64,000 bases of DNA from Cryptomeria japonica (GCF_030272615.1 NC_081415.1:626199740-626263739); one strand, 5' to 3'. Shown: positions 48,101 to 59,160, counted from the stretch's first letter. Made by a program: numbers and translations. The notes: generated by a model not told the origin, from the sequence alone.

Positions 48101-51100
48101 CATTCCCATACCTGATTCGGCAACTCAGCTATTTTTTCTGTATTAGGCTATGTGAATATTTTTTTGGATCAAAATTTCAGATCACACTCCATGATCCATC
48201 ATAAAGATAGAAAAGAGCTAAGAGAGACATAAGATATGCCTTAGGGAGATGCTTTTTAATTAATATTATTTTATTCATTAACTATCATTCACCAAATATA
48301 GTTATTTGATGAAAAGTGGTAACCTACCCCATGTGCAGTTGAAAATCATATGTTCCCTATTTTAAGGGTTCCCTATGTAGGGTAAAATGAATACATTGAA
48401 TAATGTGAAATAGTTTGATAACATTGAATATATTGTATTCACAAAAAGTCATATGGTACAGTGGTATTTATGAGGGCTGAAATGGTAAATGCATATTAAA
48501 TTAATAAAGAGAAACGAATTACATATAGGCAATTTACATTACGATGTTTCTAAACGAAACAATCGAAAGCAAAAGACGCAAATAGAAACTATCTAACTAA
48601 ACTAACTAATACTAAATGACCATTACGTATTAGCCTCCATTATTGAACTTATTTTCTTGCTTGCCATTGCACAAGTATAGTTTTAGAGTTATTCTTACGC
48701 ATTTGTAAGAGTTCATTTGGTGTCAAGGAGATTGTAAAGGAAGATTTTTTTCAAAAGAGGTAGGTTTTTGAAGTTTTTGGTTTGCTTTCATTCTTCTAAG
48801 TATCTATAAGACGCTTAATTTTTTAAAATGAATCAACTGATAAGTTGTATTTATATATTTTTGTTTTCATTTCTACCAATGCGTTGTCTATTTAATTTGT
48901 CGTGTTATGTATTACAATGGCAAATGGTTCTAGCTTCGTTAGTCAACCCTACTTCAAAATAGACCCAAAATCTCCCCTTTGGAAATATGTTGAGGTGGTG
49001 GGGTTATGTTTGGGTTTGTGGTGAATGTGAAGTTAGATATTCTAGTTCATACAATCAATTAAAAGGTCACTTGTGCAAAATCCCTCCACAAGGCATCAAA
49101 TTTTGTTCAAGCAAAGATGTTAATGGCATTTGAGAAGCATGAGTCTTGGCATATATTGAAGAGCAAAAAAAGAATATCAAGCAACAGGTCATAAATTAAA
49201 TCATTCCTTTGTTAAATAAAGAATCTCAAGGGATGAAGCCCGCTCCACCACCTTCTCACTTTCAACCTACGGAGAGCCATCTATTTTTGTCCACACCTAG
49301 AGAACATGTGGTGTCTACACATAAGAGATCAAAGGGACTCTTCGAGATGGCATTTCATAACGAGTCTCAATATTGGTATTCAATGTTGTTCACTCACAAT
49401 ATTAGCAACAAAAGGTTGGAGCAATTAATGAGACTCCAAAAGGGTACAAGGGCCAAGGTTTTGAGGTGTGTAGCAACTTATTGGAAAAGAGGAAAAAAAT
49501 TTAGAGGACTCCTTGAAGCCCATAAGGGATTTGTGAGACAAAACAAGGGTGTTCTCCATTTTTTATAGATGGAAAGATGAAAAAAATGGCCATTGATTGT
49601 TACTTGAAAGATTGGAAAGATGCAAAAAAAGTGCTATTTCAATGTCCCTAAATGGGCAATGCTTTTAAGAGTAGTGGATTGTGAAGGGGAGGTTAAGGAT
49701 GCTGCATTTACATTCTTTGTCAAGACATTGAGAAAGTGGGCCCTCGAAATGTTGTGTAAGTTATAATAGACAATGCTAAAAATTGTAGAGTGGCTAAGTT
49801 ATTAGTGGACGAGTGTTATTTACACATTTTTTGATACCTTGTGCTGTCCACTCCATCTACCTTATGCTAGATATAATTGCCACCAAAATTGATTGGATCA
49901 AATAGGTGTATGCTAAGGCCCAAGAGATCCAAAAGTTTGTCACCAACCACCATATAATATAAAAGATGTTATGTGTGGTGTAGTTTGAACTTAATTACAG
50001 CTGCAAATATGTAGATATTTCTGATTTTTATATCTTTCTGTTGTTAATGCATGGTAGCTTATGCAAGATAAGATCTTCCTAACCTTCCTTGTTCTGTTAT
50101 TTATCTACATGCTTCATGTCTGATTTATATTGCATATGATTATCGGATTGTACAAACATTGCTTATCATTATGCTATCGGGCTATCAACACGATAGCATA
50201 TTAATGTCTATTGTTAATTGGCATTAATATGCTATTGGGGTATTAACCTGATAGCATATTAAATGCTATAAGTTATCGGGTTAAATTCGCCGATACATAC
50301 TTGCTATCGGGTGCATAAACATTGGCACCGATTCACATCTGTTATCGGGCTTAATTATATCGGGCATATTTGTTATCAGGTTTAATGAATACACCGCTTC
50401 ATTTGGCATTAACATTGGTTAACAAATGCACCGGTTGGATTATATACATCGTGCACTTTGAATCATCGGTGTTTATATGAACCGATTAATTAAATTGATC
50501 AGTCATTATATTATGATATTACAATATGCTATCGGGGGTTTTTGAACCGATAATCAGCATCGTGTTAATGGTATAATTGTAAAGGCACCGATTAATGGAT
50601 GCATTGATCGGTCATATCGGGGGTTTTTGAACCGATAATCAGCATCGTGTTAATGGTATAATTGTAAAGGCACCGATTAATGGATGCATTGATCGGTCAT
50701 GCCTAAAAGGCATGACCGGTCAATACACCAATTGACCGGTTGCCTAAATGATATATATGCCAATCGAATTCATTTGGAGAAGACATAGAAAATATTAAAT
50801 GATCTCTCTCCTTCAGACCTGCAGATAAAAATCAGAATTATTAGACATTGACATAATTCCTCATATCCATATATAGCATTCATAGTTCATAACTTGTTCT
50901 TTAATTAAAATTGAAATAACTTTACATCTGTATCGATGAATCTATAACCAAGCCAAACCCAAAAAAAACCAATCCTGCTAACCAAACCCTCGAACCAGTA
51001 CTAGGACCGGAAACTTAGATTTTTCCTCCACAAACAAATAAATCGTTAACAGCAATTTAATACTAGTCACAAAAAAAAACCTTTCACAATATAGCAATTG

Positions 51101-54100
51101 AGAATGCCTAATACAAGACGTTAACTTCAAGAATCTTTCTTCATCAAAAATTACTACATTTTTGTACGAAGAGGTGAAAGTTGGGCTACAAAAGGGGTCC
51201 ACCCCTTTTACAAAGACCGAAAAAGATACAACAACGAAGCCCAAACGAATACTAGAAGTCAAGTAAACCTCAATTCTTTCAAGAAGCTAATAGAGTTGAA
51301 AGATGGAGGGATTCTGTCATAGTAGAGCATAATGTTCTAATCAAAAGCAAGACACAGGATCTTCTTCCTCTGCCTTCCAAAAGATATATTGTCAATTGAC
51401 ATTAGCTTTTATAAGCTCAAGTATAAGTCCAATGGTGAAGTAGACAAATTCAAGGCAAGCTTAGTCACTAGAGGCTTTACTCAATGACATGGTATAAATT
51501 ATGACTAATAAATTAATAATTTGCCTCAATTGGAAAGCTAAGCACCATAAGGATTCTTCTTGCTTTTGCATCTCAAAATGGTTGGGAAATACACCAAATT
51601 ATGTTAAAATGCATTCTAAAATGGTGATCCTCAAAAAGAGATTTGCATGTCTCCACCTAAAAATTTTGAACAACCTATCAAAAAACTATTGATATAAACT
51701 TAAAAAATCTAGTTATTGTCTTAGGCAAGTTATAAAGCTTGGTATACAAAAATTAACTTCTCTCAATCGCTCGGTTTCTCTATCTATCAATTTAATAATG
51801 ATCTCTTCCTGAAAATTGAAGATGGCGAAATCATCATTATCGTGGTTTATGTGGATGAGTTACTATTACCAGTACTCTTAATTCTTTAATACACAAATAT
51901 AAGACCAAATTGAACCAATCATTTGAAATGATTGACATACGCATTCTTCAAAAATCGTCACTCTATTGTGCTATCTCAAGCTTGATATGCACATGATTGG
52001 CTTCGCAAACTCAACATGATAGATTGTAAACATGCTACTATAACTATTTAAGTTTGCATCGAACTTAATCCTCAACTTCTTTGGAAAATACCAATCCCAC
52101 TTTATATAGACAACTAGTCAGAAGTTTGGTCATGTTGTGTGCATTGCTTCTAGATTTATGCAAAATTCATATCTAGATCATGCAAAATGGAATCAACCTT
52201 CTCAGATAACTGGCCTATCCAGTAAGAAGGCAAATATTGGAATGAAGCACACACTGAGCAAAGTCAACTAACATTTCATTAAATGAGAAAACTCAAAAAT
52301 GTCCAATCATTAAAGATTTAAAAATATTCCACCAAGGCTGATTTTTCCACCTTATCATGCTTTATCTTGGTCATGTTCCTTGATTCTATCTAGGATATAA
52401 CTACCAGTTCCTTCAAGTAATGTGATAACTATTAACAAATAAAACATTAAGACATTTCAAGATAAAGAATATATGTCATTGGGAAACATTCATGCCAAAT
52501 GTTTCCAGGAATGCAGTAACTAAGTGACTAACCAACATAAGACTAATACAGATATTGTAATTATGAATTGAATGCCTGAAAAAGATTCTAATATTTCAAT
52601 TTTTCTTTTCACATCACTTAAAACATAGCAGTAACATTTGTACACTGTAAACAAGAAACACATAAAAATAAGTGTCACAGGATTATACGTCTGTTAAAAA
52701 TGAAAGAAATTATGAACAATATATCTCACTGACAAAATTCAAATTATGAGCTCTCTAACCTGATATCCATCAACGAATATGCTTGCATGTGGTCATGGTT
52801 AAGCAAAATCAAAGGTAAAAGATCAACACGCAAGGACTCTAATCCAAGTTCCTCCAAGGTTGACAGAAACCTTGCCCTTACGCTATCACAGCAAAAAGGC
52901 TTGCACTTAACAACCAGTCTTGACGTAGGTATTGCACACAAGATTTTTGCCCAAACACATAGAACCCGCGGTGTTATCTGGAGAAAAACAAGATGAATAT
53001 ATAATTATTGTTTTTCTGTAGATCATTGTTCAAAGAGATAAGAAGTTGAATCAACCAGAATTGCAGCATAATTATTACCAATCATCTCCAAGGCTATTAA
53101 TTCTTCAAGAAATTGAGAATAATTTCAGAATTGAATATATAGTGAAACTCTAGCTGTCTAAAAGGAATACAGTTAAAAGTACATCCAAAGGGTCCAAGGC
53201 TATTAATTCTTCAAGAAATTGAGAATAATTCCAGAATTGAATATAAAGTGGGACTCTAGCTGTCTTATAGGAATGCAGTTAATAGTACATCAAAATCCCA
53301 GATAAAAAATGGTCAAGACACTTAACCGTCTTTTCAGGTACATTTGACCAACATTTTCCAATTAATATTCAACTACAGCTAAACTAAATTATTATAGCCC
53401 AAATAATTCTCTCACAACTAAATTAATGATAGTCTACATCTAGCCATGTTTTAAATTCATAAACAAGCCTACTTCAATAGCTATAAATTTTCAGCAATGA
53501 CACATAATATTCAGAATCCTTCTCTAGTCAGATTTTCGAGGCGAGTCAGAAATGTGAGATGTTAAGTACTGTAAGAAAATGATCTTGCCTTTGCAAGGTT
53601 GTTAAAGCTTCCAAAAGTGATGAATCCATTGGACAGAGCTGGTGTTTGTACAACTGGCCCTGCTTCTGGAGATGGTGTATAACACAGGAAACAACCAGGC
53701 AACCTAATAAGCTCTTCAACATGCCTGCAAACAGGGATATCTGAGAATAGGTAACCGTGAAATTTGATAAAGAAGCTGTACCCAAATATGCATACAGCAT
53801 GATTTATATGTATCTGCAAGTTCAAACAAAGATAATTCTTATCCGTATAAATATAACCATGACTTCAGAAAAGACTATTTACCCTCCTATACAAAGATGC
53901 ATTCCTATATGCAAATGCATGAAGAACGAACATGAGAAATGAATATAAACAAGATACAAACTTCACTGACTTTTGTTTTGAGTTTGGGGGGTCAGCCAAT
54001 GAATCTGTAAATCGATAATCAATGGTAGGCAGACCAGTTGTGTTTGGATAACCAATCCATGTAGCCTGCATGGACATCATTGAATTACAAATTTACTCAA

Positions 54101-57100
54101 ACAGAAATATTTCACTAGAAAATTGCAGAAACCAACTCAAACTTAGTGCAACAAATTTTAACCTATGTGCAAAGAAAAACTTTGTTTTTCCAATATTTAA
54201 AAAATAAAAAATTGTGAGAAAAAAAACATAATCTTATTACATGCATTTTTGTCTAACTCTAAATCTCTTATTGATAATCTATCTATATACAGAAAAAACA
54301 CCACCAACACTGATTAAGATCCAATAAATTAAAAATGTCAAAAAAACGTCCCCGTACCTGTACTGGAGCAGGCCTGCAAGCCATCATCCCTAACCTATTA
54401 TTAGCTGTATGACCAGTCAGCTCCACCAAAATATCAACTTTGTCTTCTCTAATAATGGTAGCTAGCTTCTTCTCATCAATTCCATATACGTCTCGCCACA
54501 ATCCTCCTTTCTTCAATACTTTATCCTTAAATTTATTAGTTTTTGCATCTGCCTGTCAAATTGATTAAAATTAAGAATTATCAGAAAAACAGTTATAAAT
54601 AGTGATGGTTTAACACTTTACCCTTCCAGGCAACTAAGAAACAATCAAGATATAGAAGTATACAAGCAAAATAAAAATGAACATGGTTTAATACATGTTT
54701 CTGTGGGGGGAAAAAAACAAAATAAATATTGACCTGGAACTGTAAGCATAAACAAAAACTATTGCTCTAAATTCTTAATCCAGACTATTCGTGACCATTA
54801 GAAATAGTTAAAAAATACTTCAAAACAGTTTACCACATAAAATTACATGCATAGAGCCAATTAAGAACTGACATCATTCTCATAAAGTATATCCAGATCT
54901 AGCAAGCTAAACTGTTTATAGAGGTAAATGATCCTACACCTAATTTGAGTACTCAATACACAAAATCAAATGATCTCACAATCTTCATATCAGGTCCACA
55001 ATGCCAGAAAATGTTTCCAGTAATACAAGGACATGGATATGAAAGTAGAGTAAGACTTCAAAGAGAAGTATATGCAAATAAGTGAGGAATCATGAGAATC
55101 CCAGGTGATTCCACAAAAAACTATGCTTCTGTATACCCTTCAATAAGGTTTTTAATAGAGTATAAATAATATGAAAATCATGGGACCAGAATATGGATGG
55201 CCACAACTAAGTTCCTGAGAACAAGGCATACATCAAGTCATAAATACTGTATAACAAATAAGGATGTTTAACAGTGACTTTAACCGACAAGGAGCTTAAT
55301 CAAGTTTTCCCTGGCTAGAGAAAATTTCTCAAATTTCTGTTGTAAATGTGGGTATTGATAAAAAGTAGAATGTGAGAAACACTTGGCATGCATTGGTAAG
55401 ATTTCTTTCCATCCATCCATATACACTATAGTTTGCATCAACTGAGTGGTAAGTGTCCTAACATCAAGTAAGATCTTCAGAGAAGGTTAAAATTCGGAAA
55501 GTGTTTAGTGATGGGAAACTCAAACAAGCATAAAATCTCGTCTAATCGGATTGTCTCGTAATTGTCGACATTACATCTGTCAAGTTGACCTGGAGGTTCC
55601 AAACACAAAGCATTGAGATTAACTGCAAAGATGAAGGTCGTAAGCACATGTCAGGCTGGCTTTATGTTCCTGATGCTACTTCTTTCAAAGCCACAAACAA
55701 TCAGAAACTTGGAAAGAAATAAATCCTCAATAGCAACTATTAAGGAAGAATCTCTGCCCTGCTCCTGAGTGAGCAAAGGGCATGTTTGGCAATGACAGCA
55801 AATGGGACCTTATATGGCTCCAAGAGTCGTGGACTTAATAGATTTCAAAAGGTTAGTGTTCCAAGTAGCTATGAATGATAGCCCAGTTATATTTCTCATG
55901 TAGAATGTGCAGATAATAGCCACATTGCTTGTTCTATTAATGGTAACTGCAAAAAGTACAGACAAGTTTCGATTGATGACCTTTGTTTGGCCACATCAGT
56001 TTGTAAGTGAAAGGAAGTGGAAAAGCATAATCGACATTGAGCTGATAAGCATCCACAATGATTTCCAAAAGTGAACCAGAAATCATCACCATCGAAGAAC
56101 TTGATCATGATAGCTCAAAATTGCTAAATATATGCCCAAAAAATGTCTACTGCCCTTGGTACATTGTGGTCTTTATGTGGAGAATAAAAACAACCAGCTT
56201 GGAAAATGGTTTCACAATGAGGCCAAAAAAATCTTGTGTAAGTGATCAAAAGAATAGATACTCTTTTGCACTGAGGCAAAACCACCAGATGCAAAAGGCA
56301 CTTGCATTACTGACAGGATGATTTTGATTGACTCATAAGAGTTTTGAATGTGTCACGGTGGTTTCTTTTATGGCATGGCATTTTTGCATGTGCTCTAGCA
56401 ATTTATTGAGTCTTTGTCATGCCCCACCAATACTGATAACAGACCTCAATTGGCCCTCATAAATAATAGCTCCTTAATGACCAAATAAAGAAGGGCCGAC
56501 TAGAATAAAAGAGATTAAGATAGTAAATAGTAACAATCATGTTAATGAAGGGCTGACTAGAATAAAAGAAATTAAGATAGTAAATAGTAACAATCATGTT
56601 AACATAGGGCCGACCTGATTAAGGAGAGATCAATGGATACTTATTTACATTTTTTAGGGCCAACTGGATTAGTTATTAATTAACTGCCAATAACAAATAA
56701 ACAGACTGAATAAATATTTATTTATAGCAAATGCTAATCAGCCATATTAATTAAAATGAAAGGTGGAGAGTTGCTTTTGATCTGAAATCAGAAATTCAGA
56801 CAATAATAAATAGAGATCCGATCTGGATAACAAGGCAGTAAGAAATTGGAATTAATAAGCAGTAATAAGCAGAAATTAAAATTGTAATTAGGATGCAGAA
56901 GACCATTATATTGTTGAAGTAATTGGTATGCAACATGTTGAATCCAATATTTATTAATTTGTGATATTGGTAAGAACAGATTTATTCATTTACTTGCCAA
57001 TCCATCAAGAATCTTAAGATTTGTAATTATTCATTTGATTTTCATAAAGCAATCATATTAGGAATTGACAAGGAAACACAATAAGGAGATGCAGGAGTAC

Positions 57101-58004
57101 GAGTCCCCTAAATTAAGTAGACCATCCATTGAGTTGGATTGCTTGTGGACCAAGGAGTCCGATCGACTTGATTGGTTGTTTGGCGCTCTTGGACTCAGTT
57201 GTGGAGGACAGTCTCCCAGTCTCAAATTTCTAATATGGTTGGTTATTAGGAATAAGCTATAGCATGCACGATTACAATAGGAATCCTCATTACCATTTTC
57301 TTTCATGTTAATTGATTATTTCCCTGAATTCAATTGCTATTGTGTAATTTAGTAAAATAATACTCTTGTAAATAAATTGTATTATTAGATTTGTTATCTT
57401 TGGGCAAAAATCAGGTATGTCCCAAAAGGGGACATTACAGTCTTGTCCCAATAGATGTGGTGGATTCACCTATATGAAATGAAAATCTCTTTATCAAAGG
57501 AGATAACATTCTTTAATACATTCATGTTAAGGTGTATGCATATTTCACAGCAAATGAAATATCCTGAAGCACTTGTATCACCTCAGCTATGTAGTGCTTG
57601 ATAATGATGCTTTAAGTAGAAAACAAATATGCAAGTCCAGTCATCACAATTTTAGGAAACATCAAAAAGTAAAGTTTGATGATGTTAACTAGCCGATTGA
57701 AACAGTATTTTCTACATGTTATGACATTGCTGCTGATTATGTCAATTAAAATCATCTTATTCTTTACAAAATAAATTTTCGTTCTCAAAAATCAAAACAT
57801 ATTACCTTGACAACTGCAGAGTAAACAACCACCATGTACTTGCTATAGTCATGATATACAAGAGGTGCTTCTATGAAGTATGACACAGAATGTGTAAAAT
57901 AATCTGGTGATACATAACCAATTACAAGTGGCCGATCAGGATCCTTATAATTGTCCCAGGTAGTGTACTGAGGATAAAGGTCCATAAACCGTTGACCCCA
58001 TTCC
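29756..58004 (-). CDS. SPY: SPINDLY, GT41 protein O-fucosyltransferase (C-terminal half, seven exons)
   Basis: Exons in transcription order are 58004-57806, 54552-54358, 54065-53971, 53724-53589, 52977-52760, 46927-46800 and 30174-29756. All junctions keep phase, giving 462 residues and a stop. The joined protein follows plant SPY closely: WDNYKDPDRPLVIGYVSPD, VELTGHTANNRLGMMACRPA, WIGYPNTTGLPTIDYR, FLCYTPSPEAGPV, VVKCKPFCCDS, HDHMQAYSLMDI, DTFPYAGTTTTCESLYMGVP and AGSVHAHNVGVSLL. SPY adds O-fucose from GDP-fucose to nuclear and cytosolic proteins such as DELLAs, acting in gibberellin signalling. The paralogue SECRET AGENT is a less good match. Arabidopsis SPY has about 914 residues; the N-terminal TPR half is upstream, beyond the window. 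The first exon starts mid-codon, so at least one more exon precedes it. Introns are 246 bp to 16,625 bp and full of transposons. The C-terminal tail after about residue 395 is variable. Confidence 0.95.
30918..30966. repeat. 14-bp perfect inverted repeat (hairpin)
   Basis: Arms CCAGATCTCTACAG (30918-30931) and its exact complement (30953-30966) around a 21-nt loop, in the SPY intron about 0.6 kb left of L1. It may be a remnant of a small inverted-repeat transposon. No other function is visible. Confidence 0.75.
31540..31544 (+). other. target-site duplication of L1, left copy
   Basis: CTACT, repeated exactly at 46321-46325 on the other side of L1. Confidence 0.85.
32040..32840 (+). repeat. 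phrase-repeat array of L1
   Basis: Many variants of a phrase such as GGATTTTCATCCAGACT followed by GGTCGATTTTCCACC, with variable spacing, covering about 0.8 kb that includes the 153-bp duplication. It occupies the place held by different arrays in L2 and L3. Confidence 0.75.
32110..32415 (+). repeat. 153-bp tandem duplication in the L1 leader
   Basis: Two nearly identical copies, each starting CCCCTCTCAGAATCCAGA (at 32110 and 32263). Confidence 0.9.
34415..36016 (+). pseudogene. U3-encoded protein of L1, N-terminal domain (unrecognised family)
   Basis: Start at ATG 34415 (MSKSGFKERREQQKILE), just after a splice-acceptor-like CTTCGTACAG. A one-base shift near 34655 separates the first 80 codons from the long frame that runs to the insertion at 36017. 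About 530 residues, mostly predicted helical by eye, no transmembrane segment or signal peptide, no zinc knuckle. Landmarks: KWKEITDTN, MKSGIFQAAGF, FKEEYSDLVFLLNKVMG, KISDNLNFQLRN, CRGEVGNG, WYIQFPTFTYLRIHGF, LLEVVRQL and VEDYWANL, all shared with L2. I do not recognise the family. A distant resemblance to plant gypsy env-position or Transposase_32-like proteins is possible but unproven. Function unknown. Confidence 0.8.
36017..36803. mobile_element. GC-rich non-autonomous insertion inside L1
   Basis: 787 bp of very different composition (runs of G/C, GACGTCTC-type repeats) interrupts the L1 frame. Ends are CCAATTTTCC and ..GGACCTTGG, with GGGGACG in inverted form near both ends. CATTTC is present on both sides (36011-36016 and 36805-36810), a possible imperfect 7-8-bp duplication. 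It resembles a non-autonomous DNA transposon of hAT type, but the terminal repeats are weak. Confidence 0.6.
36811..37320 (+). pseudogene. U3-encoded protein of L1, linker with basic motifs
   Basis: Continuation of the L1 frame between the two nested insertions. The first part is serine/proline-rich and has an in-frame stop near 36859. From 37138 the translation is MKPEESTSEDDQRTISDVRI and then runs of basic residues, APKRRKKTPGG and EEVKKKKQK, like nuclear localisation signals. L2 interrupts it right after the TIIPSP codons. L2 carries the same kind of linker (SRKRKE) at the same place. Confidence 0.65.
37316..37320 (+). other. target-site duplication of L2, left copy
   Basis: CACCT, repeated exactly at 43867-43871. 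Confidence 0.88.
38054..38060 (-). promoter_or_regulatory. TATA box of L2
   Basis: TATATAA on the minus strand, preceded by the pre-promoter block shared with L1 and L3, about 735 bp before the unit end. Confidence 0.7.
38200..41376 (-). pseudogene. U3-encoded protein of L2 (unrecognised family, ~1,050 codons)
   Basis: A long frame read from about 41376 down to 38200. The N-terminal domain (41376 to ~40035) aligns with the L1 protein: TSKWKNVSDTN, MKSGIVHAARF, FKEYIGDMIVLLNRIMG, MISDNLYSELRN, CKGEVGNK, WYIQYPKFTYLRIQGF, LLEVVRQL, LEDYWANA. Frameshifts occur near 40795 and 40536. Then come a middle part with a basic SRKRKE motif, an IPDWL motif, a glutamate/lysine-rich coiled coil (SLAQEKEKRKKVEEENQQW near 39070-39010) and a C-terminal helical domain ending near SLPSVTMEEVRLIVSRYIQF. 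Several stops (near 40035, 39790, 39390, 38885) show decay. TCTGTTTGCAG precedes the frame, like a 3' splice site. Function unknown. Confidence 0.8.
42232..43215 (-). repeat. GGCGGACTTT phrase array of L2
   Basis: Around thirty copies of GGCGGACTTT or GGCGGAGTTT (as read on the + strand) separated by 20-40 variable bases over 1 kb, in the leader of L2. The overlapping open frames on both strands are by-products of the repeats. Confidence 0.85.
43872..45369 (+). pseudogene. U3-encoded protein of L1, C-terminal part
   Basis: The L1 frame resumes after L2. The translation includes IPDWLMKSMEKSKK near 44195-44240, FQITSVALGRTTREQEFQEV, a coiled coil ending REYIVGIRREN near 44580, and after a frame change near 45085 the block from LPSISMELDFVLARFLKFTR to the stop at 45367-45369. 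Each block aligns with L2 (IPDWL, YKITTIELGKPTQDQEVQYF, LPSVTMEEVRLIVSRYIQFA). Stops near 44158, 44238, 44348, 44535 and 44697 show that this copy is dead. Confidence 0.78.
45507..45514 (+). promoter_or_regulatory. TATA box of L1
   Basis: TATATATA about 85 bp after the AACCCTAATTAGGG block and a GATCTTGGCC-type repeat. Equivalent to 38054 in L2 and 61004 in L3. Confidence 0.7.
46321..46325 (+). other. target-site duplication of L1, right copy
   Basis: CTACT, matching 31540-31544. Confidence 0.85.
46800..46927 (-). CDS. SPY: SPY exon
   Basis: 128 bp, acceptor TGATTGTCAG, donor GTTG/GTATGTTT. Codes LDTFPYAGTTTTCESLYMGV to VSLLHQVG, the most conserved donor-sugar-binding stretch of GT41 enzymes. 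It is isolated between introns of 5.8 and 16.6 kb. Confidence 0.95.
47725..48135. mobile_element. possible small inverted-repeat element (MITE-like)
   Basis: GGGTACGAAATG (47760-47771) and its exact complement (48070-48081) bracket about 300 AT-rich bases in a SPY intron. Outer arms also share a GAATC and a GGGAA-type pattern. No clear target duplication found. Confidence 0.4.
48943..49970 (+). pseudogene. hAT transposase relic
   Basis: Begins with KIDPKSPLWKYVE and, after a frame change, a BED-type zinc finger VCGECEVRYSSSYNQLKGHL near 49005-49075 followed by GIKFC. An open stretch of 119 codons (49209-49568) follows. Further on, after frame changes, VGPRNVVQVIIDNAKNCRVA near 49737-49795 and LLVDECYLHIF match the DUF659/RNase H-like core with its catalytic-site DNAKNC region. 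Stops and shifts throughout. Located in the 5.8-kb SPY intron, antisense to SPY. Terminal repeats were not found. Confidence 0.78.
50531..50700 (+). repeat. 85-bp tandem duplication
   Basis: Two identical copies starting ATCGGGGGTTTTTGAACC at 50531 and 50616. The surrounding 50150-50770 is rich in ATCGG/CCGAT phrases and may be a decayed copia LTR. Confidence 0.92.
51265..52200 (+). pseudogene. Ty1/copia pol relic (integrase end, RT)
   Basis: Fragmented copia polyprotein: FQEANRVERWRDSV near 51278-51320, KYKSNGEVDKFKASLVTRGF near 51420-51480, an RT palm block with YVDELL near 51848-51866 (YVDD altered), and SRFMQNS near 52150. Many frame changes and stops. Lies in a SPY intron, antisense to the gene, and is unrelated in detail to the copia element at 20242. 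Confidence 0.78.
52760..52977 (-). CDS. SPY: SPY exon
   Basis: 218 bp, acceptor TTTTTCTCCAG, donor ATCAG/GTTAGAG. Codes ITPRVLCVWAKILCAIPTSR to HMQAYSLMDI. It contains the conserved VVKCKPFCCDS block. Confidence 0.95.
53087..53298. repeat. 106-bp tandem duplication in SPY intron
   Basis: Two similar copies starting TCCAAGGCTATTAATTC at 53087 and 53193, inside the 611-bp GC-AG intron. Confidence 0.88.
53589..53724 (-). CDS. SPY: SPY exon with GC donor
   Basis: 136 bp, acceptor TTTGCAG. Codes HVEELIRLPGCFLCYTPSPE to FGSFNNLAK. The donor is AAG/GCAAGA, a GC-AG intron, because the next exon continues exactly with ITPRVL and no GT donor fits. Confidence 0.93.
53971..54065 (-). CDS. SPY: SPY exon
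   Basis: 95 bp, acceptor CATGCAG, donor GTCAGTG. Codes ATWIGYPNTTGLPTIDYRF and on to SKQK; the last codon is split. Confidence 0.94.
54358..54552 (-). CDS. SPY: SPY exon
   Basis: 195 bp, phase 0 at both ends, acceptor TTTGACAG and donor CAG/GTACGGG. Codes from ADAKTNKFKDKVLKKGGLW to ACRPAPVQ, including the ELTGHTANN motif. The preceding intron is 3253 bp. Confidence 0.95.
54553..57805. other. 3.3-kb SPY intron
   Basis: No supported gene. AT-rich, with the tandem duplication at 56491. A weak run of coding-like sequence near 55850-56330 has no recognisable domain. Confidence 0.6.
56491..56616. repeat. 57-bp tandem duplication
   Basis: Copies start AAGGGCCGACTAGAATAAAA at 56491 and a near-identical one at 56548. 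A third partial copy follows. Confidence 0.88.
57806..58004 (-). CDS. SPY: SPY exon (first in window)
   Basis: 199 bp. The acceptor is TCATGCAG before GGAATGGGG and the donor is AAG/GTAATATG. It starts with the third base of a split codon and codes from EWGQRFMDLYPQYTTWDN to VVVYSAVVK. The upstream intron is at least 6 kb and contains L3 and L4. Confidence 0.95.
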
Positions 58005-58889
58005 CTGCATGATAAAAGAGGATTAATGAATTTTTTAAATGAATATATTTGACTAATTAATGTATTAAGAACTCTAAGAAAAAATGTAAAATTTGAAGTG
58101 GTGACAAGCATAAACCAACAACCAAAGCCCTAAAATTCCAAAACATGCTCATAGCTGACACAAGGAATCATACTACTAAAGTGAACAATTTCAAATGCAT
58201 GCAACTTAAAATGAATTGTTTTTGCAACATGCATAGTAATCAAATGAGCCAGAAATGCTACCAAACTTGGGCATGGCATTCATTTGTGTAAAGTCTTATG
58301 GGAAATGTAAAGAGATTAAAAGGGAAACTGTTAGTGCTGTGCAGAGATATGTAGCAATGTACAATCATAGAAAGCCTCAACTAGTTTATATAAAATTTAT
58401 TTGCTTGAAAAACAAAAGATTATGAGACAAGTGAATGAAATGTAAGACAAGAGACAATAAGAGAATTCAACACCATAAAAATGAGACCGAGATTCCCAGA
58501 GAAATCCCTCGTGGGAAAAAACTCCAGCTAAATGTGAATGTACAATCAGTTCTTAGAAATGGCTACAAAGATTGCTTTCACAGCCCCTTCAACCTTCTAC
58601 AGAGCTCCAACAAATTGTCCAACTCCCAGAATAAACTAAAGACTCCCAAATAAGCTCTCTGCCCTTACAACACGCATGATAGTCATAAATATAAAACATA
58701 CAATACGTAATCTCCACAAGAGAATTGAGACTCCACCATAAAGAATTCGACCTCCAAGAGGTTAAAGAGACCCTCGTGCCACAGGGAAGCTGGAACAACA
58801 GTTCAATAGGAAGAGTTCGAGGAAAAACTCAGAATCTAAAACATTACTAGACATCATTACTGCACAAAAAACTTTCACTGGTTCGAACA

Positions 58890-59160
58890 GAGGCAATTAT
58901 GCACTTACCCCAGTCATAGTGAATTTGCCATTGCAATTACACTTTCACCCCTTGTACAAATTGCTACTTTTGCCAAAATGGGCAAAATACTCTTATTTCA
59001 TTGTGTCTTCTTGTGAACCAACAGAGAAGCAATTATGCACTTGCCACAGTCAAAGTGAATTCACCATGGCAATCACACTTTTACCCCCTCTACTAATTGC
59101 TAATTTTGCTAAAATAAGCAAAATACTCTTTATTTCTTTGTGTCTTCTTGTGGACCAACA
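58890..59160. repeat. 136-bp imperfect tandem duplication
   Basis: Copies start GAGGCAATTATGCACTT (58890) and GAAGCAATTATGCACTT (59026) and run through a shared TTGTGTCTTCTTGTG. Located upstream of the first SPY exon in the window, probably intronic. Confidence 0.85.

Noticed and set aside
58589..58798. Possible further upstream SPY exon on the minus strand
   Set aside because: The translation does not resemble the region before the EWG block in plant SPY. I found no other candidate between 58005 and 64000.
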